A stretch of 64,000 nt of DNA from Nanobdellota archaeon (lineage in GTDB: Archaea > Nanobdellota > Nanobdellia > Woesearchaeales > JAGLXL01): assembly GCA_023132895.1 (NCBI GenBank), contig JAGLXL010000006.1:16360-80359 (forward strand), in the 5' to 3' direction. Positions 43,347 through 51,762 of the stretch are shown in pieces. The translations under genes were made by a program, and so were the position numbers. The notes beneath the pieces were generated by a model. That model saw nothing but the letters and a program-made list of their open reading frames with translations, ran no database searches and was not told the DNA's origin. Position 1 is the stretch's first letter. Every line of letters starts with the position of its first letter.

Positions 43347-43967
43347 ATGAAAAAATTAATTGTTTTTGACCTTGATGGAGTTATTTTTGACCACTTAAAT
43401 TTCTGGGATAAGGTTGTTAAAGTTTACAAAACAGAAAAAGAATCCAAGGCTTTAGTTAAAAAATATCTTCACACCAATTATCCTAAACTGGTTGAAGAAG
43501 TCACTAAACTTTGGATTGGCAAACCCAAACAACCTTACTTAGAAGAAATAAAAAAAGCCAAGTACATGCCTGGCGCCAAAGAAACCATTAAAGAACTTAA
43601 AAAAAGAGATTACACCATTGCCATTATCTCATCCAGCCCCAAAGAACTCGTTTTAAGAGCTAAAAAAGAATTGAATATTGACTACGTCTTTTACAATGAA
43701 ATGCTTTTTGATGAAAATGACAAATTTATTGGCTTTAACCAGCATGTTGGCAACCTCGGCAAGCAAAAATTCCTCAAACAACTCTGCCATGAACATTATC
43801 TTGATTACAAAGACGTCATTGTTGTTGGTCATGATAAAAACGACATCAAAATGGCTCGTGTCGCCGGCTTTGTCATTGGTTTTAATCCCAAAGACAAGGA
43901 ATTTGAAAAGTACTGCAAGGTTATCATCAAAAAGAAAGACCTCAGAGAAATCTTAAAACATCTCTAA
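43347..43967 (+). CDS. HAD-superfamily hydrolase
   Basis: 206 residues. HAD motif I FDLDGVIFD (Asp8, Asp10), motif II AIISSSPKEL, Lys in KQKFLKQL and motif IV VIVVGHDKNDIKMARVAG are all present, with a cap domain between motifs I and II as in phosphoglycolate phosphatase-like enzymes. Substrate unknown. Short A-rich promoter region in front. Confidence 0.85.
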   Translation: MKKLIVFDLDGVIFDHLNFWDKVVKVYKTEKESKALVKKYLHTNYPKLVEEVTKLWIGKPKQPYLEEIKKAKYMPGAKETIKELKKRDYTIAIISSSPKELVLRAKKELNIDYVFYNEMLFDENDKFIGFNQHVGNLGKQKFLKQLCHEHYLDYKDVIVVGHDKNDIKMARVAGFVIGFNPKDKEFEKYCKVIIKKKDLREILKHL

Positions 43968-43968
43968 A

Positions 43969-44094
43969 ATGGAATACCAAGAAGTCAAATTAAAATGCGC
44001 TGGCTGCAATAAAATAGTTAAAAGAGTGGTCAGAAAAAATTCTAAAATAAGAAAGTTTTTATGCCAGCAATGTGCTAAGAATTTAACTGTTTAA
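43969..44094 (+). CDS. 41-aa zinc-ribbon protein
   Basis: A short frame from ATG 43969, one base after the HAD gene. The product has CAGC and CQQC knuckles 20 residues apart with many Lys between them, so it is a basic single zinc ribbon. Its stop overlaps the stop region of mre11 on the other strand. Similar tiny zinc ribbons are at 48983 and 49834. Role unknown; RNA- or DNA-binding is plausible. Confidence 0.6.
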   Translation: MEYQEVKLKCAGCNKIVKRVVRKNSKIRKFLCQQCAKNLTV

Positions 44095-45290
44095 TCCAAA
44101 CCTAAAACTTTTTCCATTTCTGCTTTGAGGCGGTCTTCAAAATCATGGACATGCTCACCTTCTTTTTTTTCTGTGTTGAGAACTGCCATTAATGATTTGG
44201 TAAGATTGAGTTCTCCACCTTTGATCATGAACTGGCCAAGGTGTTCTCTGATTAAATTATCTTCAACATCTTCAACAGAGCCGGAGTCAATTTTAATTTC
44301 TTCAAAATCAGGTGATTTTAATTGAGAAGTGTTGCGCATGACAAAGTAAGCGTTTTTTTCGTAGATTTTTTTGAAAATTTCCTTGAAATTAATGTCGCCG
44401 ATTCGGCCACTGCCTAAGATACCTTTGAATCTCATGGTGACCAAGACCTTGTTCAAATCTTTCATGCTGATTTCTTCAAGGACTGTTTTTTCAACTTCTT
44501 GAGCTGATTTGTGCTGGCAGTCAAATTCAAATTTGAAATGGTCAATGATTTTTAATGGAATCCACTCAGCTTTGTTTTCTTCTACTAAGTAGAAGCCGCC
44601 GTAAGAGTATTTTTCAATTTCTGAGAAATTGTTTGGGAATAAAGCTCCGGGAAAAGTGACCAGGCCGCTGCTGTATTCCATTTCAGATTTGTGGTGGACA
44701 TGGCCACCGGCGTAATAATTGAAATTTTGAGGAAGTATGGAAAGAGGCTGGGCTTCCATTTGTTCAAGATGTTTTGGTTTTAATTCTGAGATAGCAGTAT
44801 GGAACATGAAAATTTTGTAGCCTGGTTCTTGTTCTAAATGTTGGTAGTCCAGGTTTTCGTAATAGATTTTGTCAAGCATGCCTTTTTTGCCAAGCATGCC
44901 AGTGATTTTAGCTTGGGTTTTGGGGTCAATAGTGAATTGGAGTTTAAGAGTATTGTTTTCGATATTGCCTTGGCAGACATTTTTGAGAAGACCTGCTTTT
45001 TCTAAGACTTCAACCATGGTGCGGCCAGATGGTGAGAAGTCGTGAGAGCCTGCTATTGCGTATAAAGGGATGTTTTGGTCTTTGAGCCATTTTAATTTTT
45101 CAACAACTAATTTGAGACCGTCCATGGCTGGCAATGAGGTGTTGAATAAATCTCCTGAGAAGAGGATGAAGTCGACTCCTAGTTTGAGTGCTTTTTCCAA
45201 GGCTTTGGTAAAGGCTTTGGCTGATAAGTCACGGAGTTTAGGCTCGCGCCAAGAACCAATATGTAAATCAGCCATGTGCGCGAATTTCAT
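44091..45290 (-). CDS. mre11: DNA double-strand break repair nuclease Mre11
   Basis: 399 residues. The calcineurin-like metal motifs are intact: Asp8 and His10 (MADLHIGS), Asp47 (FSGDLFN), His83-Asp84 (GSHDF, where GNHD is more usual), a His in FMFHTAI and His pair in GGHVHHKSE. The family processes broken DNA ends with Rad50. Rad50 is not adjacent here: the next gene on the 3' side is convergent and the herA operon is about 700 bases upstream. The Asn-to-Ser change in the third motif deserves notice. Confidence 0.9.
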   Translation of the reverse strand: MKFAHMADLHIGSWREPKLRDLSAKAFTKALEKALKLGVDFILFSGDLFNTSLPAMDGLKLVVEKLKWLKDQNIPLYAIAGSHDFSPSGRTMVEVLEKAGLLKNVCQGNIENNTLKLQFTIDPKTQAKITGMLGKKGMLDKIYYENLDYQHLEQEPGYKIFMFHTAISELKPKHLEQMEAQPLSILPQNFNYYAGGHVHHKSEMEYSSGLVTFPGALFPNNFSEIEKYSYGGFYLVEENKAEWIPLKIIDHFKFEFDCQHKSAQEVEKTVLEEISMKDLNKVLVTMRFKGILGSGRIGDINFKEIFKKIYEKNAYFVMRNTSQLKSPDFEEIKIDSGSVEDVEDNLIREHLGQFMIKGGELNLTKSLMAVLNTEKKEGEHVHDFEDRLKAEMEKVLGLD

Positions 45291-45415
45291 AAGAAATTAG
45301 CAGTTGAACTAGTATTTATGTGTTGTCTGAGTAAATTTTCTACTGAGAAGTGATAAATTATAGAAAGGTTTATAAAGGAGATTTTAATTTTTATTTGAGT
45401 TTGGAGGAGATCTGA

Positions 45416-46012
45416 ATGGGTTTATTTGATCGGTTAAGAAAAAAAACAAAATATTCAGCAAATGAGTTGGCTCAACAACATTTGCAAATAATTAAAGAAG
45501 AATTAAGAGAGAAGGGATTAGATTCTCAATTAGCTGAATATGAAAATCCACCTAAGTTTTCTGATTCAAAATACCAACACATTGGGGAAGTTGTTTATCA
45601 TCGTTTTAAAATGGATGAAGAGGATAATGTCTTATTTCATGACCTTGATATTTTTCTTGACCATTTTCATGGGGTTTTTGAAGATTTGAAAAATACTTTT
45701 CCAGAACCAGATAAATTTTCTAAACTTTCTTTTCTTTCTTACCTGACTTGGAACTATATTGTTCAAAAAAGAATTAAGGCTGAGGATGACTCTAAGAATA
45801 CAGTAACAATCAGGACGGTTAAGTGCAGGGTAGTTCCTAAAATAAGATTAAATATTTATGAAATGACTTTAGAAGATTTAGAAGCTTTGGAAGATAGTTT
45901 TAGGCAAAATGGTTTTCACAATGTGAGATTATCTGGAAAAGAAAAAAGAGCTTGTCTGAAAAAGAATGTGGGACAACTTATTGGGTCTTATGCCAGAAAA
46001 ATCATTCAATAA
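45416..46012 (+). CDS. Unknown soluble protein
   Basis: 198 residues behind a TATA box (TTTATAAAGG) and a GGAGG ribosome site. It begins MGLFDRLRKKTKYSANELAQ and continues as a mixed helix/strand protein with a His-rich patch (DLDIFLDHFHGVFEDL) and a C-terminal Lys/Arg-rich helix. No family is recognised. It sits between mre11 and the herA operon, overlapping the last herA-operon gene by 11 bases at the 3' ends, so a DNA-repair connection is only by position. Confidence 0.6.
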   Translation: MGLFDRLRKKTKYSANELAQQHLQIIKEELREKGLDSQLAEYENPPKFSDSKYQHIGEVVYHRFKMDEEDNVLFHDLDIFLDHFHGVFEDLKNTFPEPDKFSKLSFLSYLTWNYIVQKRIKAEDDSKNTVTIRTVKCRVVPKIRLNIYEMTLEDLEALEDSFRQNGFHNVRLSGKEKRACLKKNVGQLIGSYARKIIQ

Positions 46013-46394
46013 GTGCTGCTTCTCCTTGGATTATTTCAAAAGGTCTGAGATAAGGCATTTGATTGTATTGAGCACCGAAAACAGAAGGTAATTTGCCAGA
46101 CTTGAGTTTAACATGATATTTCTTTAGTTTTAATAGCTTGTTCCTAATTTTTTGATATTTTCTTCTTGTCCACCAACTAATGCCCTGGCTTTTCATAATT
46201 TTTATTTTTGCTTCGAGTTTAGGGATGATTATATTTTTTAAAGTAAGTTCGATGCGGCCAGAAACGTGATTTAGTGTAGTGGGGTCTAATAAAAAATCAA
46301 TTGGCCTAGTTTTATCTTTGGAAAATCCTTTAAGCGACGGTTTAATCTCGTCGATTAAATCTTCAATAACTTTTACAGCAATGTTAACTACCAT
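46002..46394 (-). CDS. Unknown protein, paralog of its upstream neighbour
   Basis: 130 residues, mostly helical. The C-terminal pattern KYHVKLKSGKLP followed by an aromatic/YLRPF motif is shared with the 46397 product (KYHTYLNTQQKLP...YLKPF), so the two arose by duplication. It follows its partner after 2 bases and ends the herA operon. No nuclease motif is visible. Confidence 0.55.
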   Translation of the reverse strand: MVVNIAVKVIEDLIDEIKPSLKGFSKDKTRPIDFLLDPTTLNHVSGRIELTLKNIIIPKLEAKIKIMKSQGISWWTRRKYQKIRNKLLKLKKYHVKLKSGKLPSVFGAQYNQMPYLRPFEIIQGEAALIE

Positions 46395-46396
46395 TT

Positions 46397-46918
46397 TTAT
46401 AGGATATCTTTAAATGATGTTTTGAGAGTGATGAAGGGTTTTAAATAAGTTCTTCGATTGAATGAACTGAATCGAGGGAGTTTTTGTTGAGTATTTAGAT
46501 AAGTGTGATATTTTTTTAATTTCTCTAATCTAGTTTTAAGTTGGTTGTGTCTTTTAAGTTTTGCTTGATCTCTAGCAATTAGGGTATTTTGAGTTCTGAT
46601 ATTAAGTCTAGCTTTTGGTCTTCCTACTTTCTCAACATGTTCTTTGGTTTTGAATCTGGCTAAATTATTTTGTCCTTTTCTTATTTCTTCATCTAATTTA
46701 TCTATTTTAGTTTTAATTTGCTTAATTGCTTGGCCAACAGCTGGAATGATGAATAAAGAAATCTTTTTCAGAATTTCTGGATCGGTAACCTGATTTGGTT
46801 TGAGGGATTTGGGAAAACCTACCATGGCTGTTCCGGATACTTGGGCAATTAATTTATTTAGAATTGATCTAACTTTTATTACTTTTACTTCTGGTTTTGT
46901 TTCTGTTGGCATAATCAA
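46397..46918 (-). CDS. Unknown helical protein in herA operon
   Basis: 173 residues (ATG 46912 is an alternative start). The N-terminal part is beta-like (EVKVIKVRSILNKLIAQVSG), followed by a long coiled coil with many Lys/Arg (QIKTKIDKLDEEIRKGQNNL) and the shared YLKPF ending. It lies 29 bases after herA where many archaea have nurA, but no NurA motif is seen. It could be a structural partner of HerA. Confidence 0.55.
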   Translation of the reverse strand: MIMPTETKPEVKVIKVRSILNKLIAQVSGTAMVGFPKSLKPNQVTDPEILKKISLFIIPAVGQAIKQIKTKIDKLDEEIRKGQNNLARFKTKEHVEKVGRPKARLNIRTQNTLIARDQAKLKRHNQLKTRLEKLKKYHTYLNTQQKLPRFSSFNRRTYLKPFITLKTSFKDIL

Positions 46919-46947
46919 AAATAAACAAACTTTCTTAATAAAAGTTT

Positions 46948-48462
46948 CTATAAATTAACTCCACTAAAGTCTTGTTTGAATTCTTTTTTTTCTAATTCAA
47001 TCCAATCTTTGAATAAAGGGATTTTGACGGGGATAGCGAATCTGGAAAAAGTTGAGGTGACAATGGCTTCTCCTTTGTCTAATGAGGCTATATTTCTGGT
47101 GTCAGTGCTGAGGTCTTGGGAGGCAGATTCGATGATGGCCTGGCGTTCTGGTCCCATTTCCATGCCAAGGATTATTTTAGTGTTCATGTTGGCTAAGATC
47201 TGTCTAGGAATCATAGAGGGGAGTTGGGTAATGGCAACCAAGCCGATTTTGAATTTTCTGCCTTCTCGGGCAATTCTAGAGAAAATATTTGAGCCTTTTT
47301 CCAAAACTTCTTTGCCAAGGACTCTGGGTGCTTCTTCGAGAACGACTGAGATGACTGGCTTTTGTTCTAAGGTGCCTTGAGTTTTGTAGTTTTGGTATTT
47401 TTTGAAAATTTCAGTAGTAATGATAGAGCCAATGAGAATTTCTAATGAGCCTGAAAAACTAGAAGTGTCAACAATGACTATTTTTCTTTGTTCTAGCTCG
47501 TTACAGATGTCGGGGATGGTGTTGATGCCAGCGTTATGGTCGAAGACACCTCTGCAGAAAATTTGCCCTTGGGTCATCTGGATATTGAGGATACCCATAA
47601 GAACTCTTTTGACAACAGCGACTGTCCCTTCCATGAAATTAATGCCTTCGATAGGTTGTTCTTCTAAAATAGCAGAAATCCAATCTTGGTGGAATTTTTT
47701 GTAATAAGCATTCATCATCTGCCATTGAGGGTCTGAGAAGTTAACAACACCTTGGAAATGCTGTGGTTTAAGAAAAGTGAAATTGATTTTAAGAGATTTT
47801 CCGCCTGGCGGAGGGGTTGGAGAGTAATAAGATATTTTTTCTTTTTCTGGATGATCTTTTAATCCTAATGAGGTTCTACCATAATATTCGTCATGTGGAT
47901 CTAAGACCAGGATGCCAGCATAATCTTGGCCAATGCAACTCCAGAGCATGACTGAACAGAGATTGCTTTTTCCTTTGCCTGTTGAGGCTGGAATGAGCAT
48001 GTGGTGAGAGAAAACTTTTTCTCCGGGAAGGAAAATGTCGAAATCTAATAATCTACTGCCACTTCTAAGTTTTCCTATAAATAAAGGATTTTTTGGTTTT
48101 GTTAAAAAGTTAAGGTCTTGTTTTTGTATTTCTCTGACTGTTGAGAAAAAACTCGGGAGGGTTTTACAGAGTTTGCCGCCATCACTTGAAATTGAGAGCA
48201 TGGGTTTGAGAAAGGCTAAGGTGTAATTTCTTAAGTTAGCGTCCATGAATTCTAAATTAGAATTTTCTTCTAACTTGAGGCCAGAGATAAGTTCTAGGTT
48301 TTGCTGGGAGATTTGGGAGCCATAGATTAAGTCATAGACTTGGAGGAGGATTTTGAGATTTTGGTTTTCAGTGATGAGGAGTTCTCCTAATTCAATTTTT
48401 TGGTCTGATTTTTGTCTAATTAAAATTCTTCCAAATTCCCCAGAAATGACTTGTCCTTTCAT
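46948..48462 (-). CDS. herA: HerA-type FtsK/HerA superfamily ATPase
   Basis: 504 residues, normal for HerA. A beta-barrel HAS domain is followed by Walker [13 protein letters not shown] (about residue 157), Walker [13 protein letters not shown], a second strand region [16 protein letters not shown] and the C-terminal arginine region [15 protein letters not shown]. HerA forms a hexameric DNA pump that acts with NurA nuclease and Mre11-Rad50 in DNA-end resection. The 137-residue gene upstream overlaps it by 4 bases. NurA and Rad50 are not next to it. Confidence 0.9.
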   Translation of the reverse strand: MKGQVISGEFGRILIRQKSDQKIELGELLITENQNLKILLQVYDLIYGSQISQQNLELISGLKLEENSNLEFMDANLRNYTLAFLKPMLSISSDGGKLCKTLPSFFSTVREIQKQDLNFLTKPKNPLFIGKLRSGSRLLDFDIFLPGEKVFSHHMLIPASTGKGKSNLCSVMLWSCIGQDYAGILVLDPHDEYYGRTSLGLKDHPEKEKISYYSPTPPPGGKSLKINFTFLKPQHFQGVVNFSDPQWQMMNAYYKKFHQDWISAILEEQPIEGINFMEGTVAVVKRVLMGILNIQMTQGQIFCRGVFDHNAGINTIPDICNELEQRKIVIVDTSSFSGSLEILIGSIITTEIFKKYQNYKTQGTLEQKPVISVVLEEAPRVLGKEVLEKGSNIFSRIAREGRKFKIGLVAITQLPSMIPRQILANMNTKIILGMEMGPERQAIIESASQDLSTDTRNIASLDKGEAIVTSTFSRFAIPVKIPLFKDWIELEKKEFKQDFSGVNL

Positions 48463-48872
48463 AAATCATTCAGTGGTAGTTCTTTATATTCCCCTTCTTG
48501 AGTCCTAACCACTGCCTTGAGATTCTTTTTTGCATCTATGTCTCTAACATGATAAGCGCCAACCTCGCTACTTCTTAAAATTTCTTCGATATTTGTACAG
48601 ACTTCCTCTACGCGCGATTCGATTCCACCCAGACTGATGGTTGTAAAATCATGATCTGCACATACAGAAGACCCATATTTAGGATGCCAATAAAAATTGA
48701 TAAAAGATAATCCCAAGAATAATCCAATCCTACCAGGGTGTGCAGGATGTTTGATTTTTTCCCCGCCTTCTCTGACAAAATAGTCATCCAATTCTTTAGC
48801 TAATATTTTTGGATCTTCCAAAAGATCTCTATTTTGAATGCTAATCTCCCTACCTATTCTTTTTTCAGACAT
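48459..48872 (-). CDS. Unknown protein heading the herA operon
   Basis: 137 residues, soluble, with a basic helical start and a beta-rich centre ([20 protein letters not shown]) and Cys/His residues scattered (CADHDF). Overlaps the herA start by 4 bases (ATGA) and so is expressed with it. I do not recognise it. It might be a substitute accessory subunit for HerA. Confidence 0.6.
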   Translation of the reverse strand: MSEKRIGREISIQNRDLLEDPKILAKELDDYFVREGGEKIKHPAHPGRIGLFLGLSFINFYWHPKYGSSVCADHDFTTISLGGIESRVEEVCTNIEEILRSSEVGAYHVRDIDAKKNLKAVVRTQEGEYKELPLNDL

Positions 48873-48982
48873 TTTTGATTCACCCTTGGCCTTTCATAAG
48901 TTGTTTTTGGGAGAGATGGTTTATATTTTTTTCTTGGATAGAGGATATAGTTTACTCAAGAAAAAAATAAAAATAAAAAGAA

Positions 48983-49108
48983 TTAATACCCACGGCACTT
49001 ATCGCAATAATACCGGTTGGCGTTTTCTACAATGATCCTTGCTCCGCACCCTTTGCAGTTCCGTTGGATTTTGAATTTTTTTATATCTTGAAAAACGTAC
49101 TGCTTCAT
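48983..49108 (-). CDS. 41-aa zinc-ribbon protein with structured leader
   Basis: ATG 49108 follows GGGTGAGTAG. The product has CKGC and CDKC knuckles (MKQYVFQDIKKFKIQRNC...), 41 residues, like a ribosomal-type or RNA-binding zinc ribbon (L40e-like in size). A TATA box (TTTATATAG, minus strand, 49221-49229) gives a leader of about 90 bases carrying two palindromic units, unusual in a genome with many leaderless messages. Confidence 0.6.
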   Translation of the reverse strand: MKQYVFQDIKKFKIQRNCKGCGARIIVENANRYYCDKCRGY

Positions 49109-49139
49109 CTACTCACCCTCTTTTTGCCTCCAAATCATA

Positions 49140-49182
49140 AAAATCCCAAGGGATTTTTAGGATACCAGAATGCCTTGCATTC
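49140..49182 (-). repeat. Two palindromic units in a 5' leader
   Basis: On the minus strand CTAAGAATG-CAAGG-CATTCT is followed by GGTATCC and TAAAAATCCC-TT-GGGATTTTTA. The AGAA...TTCTGGTATNC arrangement is the same as in the unit at 18533 and that inside truD (55243). It lies in the transcribed leader of the 49108 gene. Confidence 0.6.
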
Positions 49183-49238
49183 TTAGTATAATAAGAGAAA
49201 TTATATTAGGATTTTTTTTCTTTATATAGTTTTCGTTT

Positions 49239-49832
49239 TTATAAGAAGAAAGACAAAATAATTCCGATTGCTAAAACTGTTAAGTAAACTCCTTTGTTCC
49301 AGCGCCAAACCTTTTTTCCGTCTAAATTCCAGATAGGAATCATGTTAAAGACAGCGAGCCAAGCATTAATTCTGAAGCCGTAACTCCAGAATAAACCAAG
49401 GGAAGGAATTAAAAATATCAAAGCAAAGAAAATTAAGGAAACAATTAAATTAGTAGCGGGGCCAGCAACTGAAATAATTCCATTTTCTTTTTTGGTAATA
49501 TGGCCGGCAATCATGACTGCTCCAGGAGCAGCAAAAACAAATCCAAGAAAAGAAACAACAATGGCCATAAGGAGCATTTGATCATTAGCCCGGAATTCTG
49601 CAGCACAACCATAATGTTGGGCAACAAATTTATGGGCCATTTCATGGAAGAGGAAGCCAACACCAACTGTGACAGCAGCTAAGAGTAAAGACCAAAAAAA
49701 ACCAACATCAAATCTAATCCCACCAATAACAATACCAAAAGCAATGGAAATAGCAATCCAAGCCTTAAGTAAATCAATCAATTCTGTTCTAGAGGTTGTA
49801 AAAGGACCTATTTTGATGGGTTTGTAGAACAT
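49239..49832 (-). CDS. Membrane metalloprotease, site-2 protease (M50) family
   Basis: 197 residues. HEMAH at residues 63-67 (HExxH) lies in a membrane helix; a second zinc ligand Asp is in the motif NLDGKKVW near 170 in place of the canonical NPDG. Five or so hydrophobic segments surround them. These intramembrane proteases cut transmembrane regulators or signal peptides. It follows the 49834 zinc-ribbon gene after one base, so both are in one transcript. Confidence 0.85.
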   Translation of the reverse strand: MFYKPIKIGPFTTSRTELIDLLKAWIAISIAFGIVIGGIRFDVGFFWSLLLAAVTVGVGFLFHEMAHKFVAQHYGCAAEFRANDQMLLMAIVVSFLGFVFAAPGAVMIAGHITKKENGIISVAGPATNLIVSLIFFALIFLIPSLGLFWSYGFRINAWLAVFNMIPIWNLDGKKVWRWNKGVYLTVLAIGIILSFFL

Positions 49833-49833
49833 C

Positions 49834-50010
49834 TTAATCAGTCATCCTTTCTTTGAGAACTTTTTTTAATTTTTGGGCTTGTTCTTCTACTTTGATTAGG
49901 AATGAAATATCACTGAAGTTTTCTTTGGCACATTCCTCGCAATAAAAAGCACTGCCGCCTTTGACTTCATACTCGGCGTTATTTTCACAAATCATACATT
50001 TCTTAGCCAT
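49834..50010 (-). CDS. 58-aa zinc-finger protein upstream of site-2 protease
   Basis: ATG 50010 to TAA 49834. The first half has CMIC and CEEC knuckles (MAKKCMICENNAEYEV...), a treble-clef or ribbon zinc site; the rest is a charged helix (LIKVEEQAQKLKKVLKERM). It ends one base before the protease start. Unknown role; it might be a cytosolic regulator of the protease or an unrelated co-transcribed gene. Confidence 0.6.
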   Translation of the reverse strand: MAKKCMICENNAEYEVKGGSAFYCEECAKENFSDISFLIKVEEQAQKLKKVLKERMTD

Positions 50011-50062
50011 GTTTATCTAAAATTAAATTTCTTTTTTATAAAGTTTGCGTTAAATTGGTCCT

Positions 50063-50256
50063 GTAGAAACCATTTCGTTCGCCATGCTCTAAGTCTATGT
50101 AATTAACAATAGAGCACTGAGAAACGCTTTGCGTTTCTGGTTTCTCGCTCACTACGTTCGGAGACACCATTGCTGTCTGACGAGAAGTAAAGTAAGGCGC
50201 CATAAATTGCTACGCAATTTAAAGGTGGCTCACTGGCCAGTTGGCAAGGGTTTCTG
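50063..50256 (+). repeat. Structured box element, copy D, enlarged by inserted palindromes
   Basis: Begins GTAGAAACCATTTCGTTCGCC and ends GGCTCACTGGCCAGTTGGC then AAGGGTTTCTGC. The ends can pair over nine bases (GTAGAAACC with GGGTTTCTGC, one wobble). Hairpin 1 is TGCTCTA/TAGAGCA. It also holds an AGAAACGC-TTT-GCGTTTCT unit (50130-50146), a second GCTCACTACGTTCGG stretch and AAATTGC-TAC-GCAATTT. It lies in the 337-base space between divergent genes, upstream of the GTPase TATA box (about 50305-50315). Confidence 0.65.
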
Positions 50257-50347
50257 CAAGATTGTAAAATGTTGACTATTTATCTGTATATTCGGCTAAC
50301 GAAACTTTTATAAACTTAATATTTATCCAATTAGATGAGGGAAAGAC

Positions 50348-50980
50348 ATGGGTTTTTTAACAAATTTTTTCAATAAGTTTTTCAAAAATCTTTTCGGTAA
50401 AAAGAGTCATTTGAAACTAGGACTTTATGGTCCGCCTAATGGTGGCAAGAGCACTTTAGCCAACAGAATCTGCAAAGACTGGCTGGGGGAAGAGTTGTCA
50501 ACTGTTTCTAATATTCCTCATGAAACCAGAGAGATTCAAGTCAAAGAACAGGTCAATATTAAAAACAAAAAAGGCAAGGAAATTTCTTTTTCATTGGTTG
50601 ACACACCTGGGATTGCAACTAAGATTGATTATGAGGATTTTATTAAAAAGGGAATGAAGGCCAAGACAGCCAAGAAAAGAGCTAAAGAAGCAACCAAAGG
50701 TGTGATTGAATCAATCAGATGGTTAGATGATATGGATGCAGTTTCAGTTGTCTTGGATGCAACACAAGATCCTTATTCACAAGTAAATATTACTATTGTG
50801 GGTAATTTAGCAGCCAGGAATATTCCAGTTTTGATTGTAGCCAATAAGATGGACTTGAAAAAGGCCAAGATGGACAAAGTCAAAGCGGCTTTCCCACAAT
50901 ATAAGGTAGTAGGTGTCAGCGCCAAGTATGATAAGAACATTAATGACTTTTATGAGCATTTATTCAAATTAGTAGGTTAA
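50348..50980 (+). CDS. Era-like small GTPase (archaeal, DUF2073-associated)
   Basis: 210 residues. G1 GPPNGGKST (about 31-39), G2 Thr region ETREIQVKE, G3 DTPG, G4 NKMD and G5 SAK are all present. The protein is followed by the DUF2073 and zinc-ribbon genes, a trio conserved across archaea. I recall these being named OapB/OapC-type origin-associated proteins, a name I could not confirm here. TATA box TTTTATAAAC and a GATGAGG ribosome site precede the ATG. Confidence 0.85.
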   Translation: MGFLTNFFNKFFKNLFGKKSHLKLGLYGPPNGGKSTLANRICKDWLGEELSTVSNIPHETREIQVKEQVNIKNKKGKEISFSLVDTPGIATKIDYEDFIKKGMKAKTAKKRAKEATKGVIESIRWLDDMDAVSVVLDATQDPYSQVNITIVGNLAARNIPVLIVANKMDLKKAKMDKVKAAFPQYKVVGVSAKYDKNINDFYEHLFKLVG

Positions 50981-50986
50981 AAAAAG

Positions 50987-51382
50987 ATGGTGACCTTCCA
51001 GTTTATACCATACCATGAAATTGAGAGATTGACTAGTGCCAAGAGGGTTAATAAACTCCTCAACATCGTCAAGCAGAATAAAATTGTTTTACTTGAGGGA
51101 CGACTAAAAAAAGAAGAAGAAACTGATTTGATAGAGATTACCATGGAAGAGATTGGCAATAAGTTTAAAGGTATTGAACTAAGTGTGATTTACCCAGAGA
51201 AGGATCAGTTTTCTGGCTTTAGGAGAATGAAGCAAGGGTTTGTCAATGTACTTCTAGGCGACAGGCAGGGCATGACTATTATCGGGCCAGCTTCTGTGGT
51301 TAAGAAGATTGAACAAAATCCTAACAAAATTGAACTCTTTACTAAAGAAGTCAGAAAAAGCAGTAAAAGGAAAAAGAGGTAA
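50987..51382 (+). CDS. DUF2073 family protein
   Basis: 131 residues with the archaeal family signature: FIPYHEIERLTSAKRVNKLL, then IVLLEGRLKKEEETDLIEITM and GFVNVLLGDRQGMTIIGPA. A Lys/Arg-rich tail (VRKSSKRKKR) follows. Always found next to the Era-like GTPase; biochemical role not known. It starts 6 bases after the GTPase and is followed after 2 bases by the zinc-ribbon gene. Confidence 0.85.
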   Translation: MVTFQFIPYHEIERLTSAKRVNKLLNIVKQNKIVLLEGRLKKEEETDLIEITMEEIGNKFKGIELSVIYPEKDQFSGFRRMKQGFVNVLLGDRQGMTIIGPASVVKKIEQNPNKIELFTKEVRKSSKRKKR

Positions 51383-51384
51383 TC

Positions 51385-51762
51385 ATGCCGCATCGATGCG
51401 TTCGTTGTGGAACAATTTATGATGATGGGGCTAGTGAAATCCTTAAAGGCTGTCCTTGCGGAGCCAGGCTTTTCTTTTTTATTAAGAAAAAACACTTAGA
51501 AGAATCTAAAGAAATGATTGTTAATCTTTCTCAAGAAGAAAAACAACAGATGGAGGAAGATGTGTTTGAATTGGTGGGAGCAGAGCCAGATAAAGACAGA
51601 CCAGTTATTCTTGATTTTGAAAGTATAAGGGTTTTGAAACCCGGACAATATTTATTGGATTTAGTTAATTTGTTCAAAAAAGACCAGCCTTTGGTCTTTA
51701 AGTTAGCAGACGGCAAATATGTGATTGATGTTCCAGGAACTTTTAAGAAATTTGCGAAGTGA
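51385..51762 (+). CDS. Zinc-ribbon protein of the GTPase trio
   Basis: 125 residues. The N-terminal zinc ribbon reads CVRCGTIYD and CPCGARLFFF (residues 5-30); the rest is helical then beta (DFESIRVLKPGQYLLDLVNL). This matches the archaeal COG3364-like partner of the Era-like GTPase and DUF2073 proteins. It ends one base before the convergent YchF gene. Role unknown. Confidence 0.83.
   Translation: MPHRCVRCGTIYDDGASEILKGCPCGARLFFFIKKKHLEESKEMIVNLSQEEKQQMEEDVFELVGAEPDKDRPVILDFESIRVLKPGQYLLDLVNLFKKDQPLVFKLADGKYVIDVPGTFKKFAK

Noticed and set aside
47795..47815. CCGCC/GGCGG palindrome in herA as another repeat unit
   Set aside because: It lacks the AGAA/TTCT ends and linker and simply encodes Pro-Pro-Gly-Gly.
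50011..50347. Replication origin beside the Era-like GTPase trio
   Set aside because: Only the name linkage to origin-associated proteins supports it; no origin boxes, unwinding element or orc1/cdc6 gene was seen.
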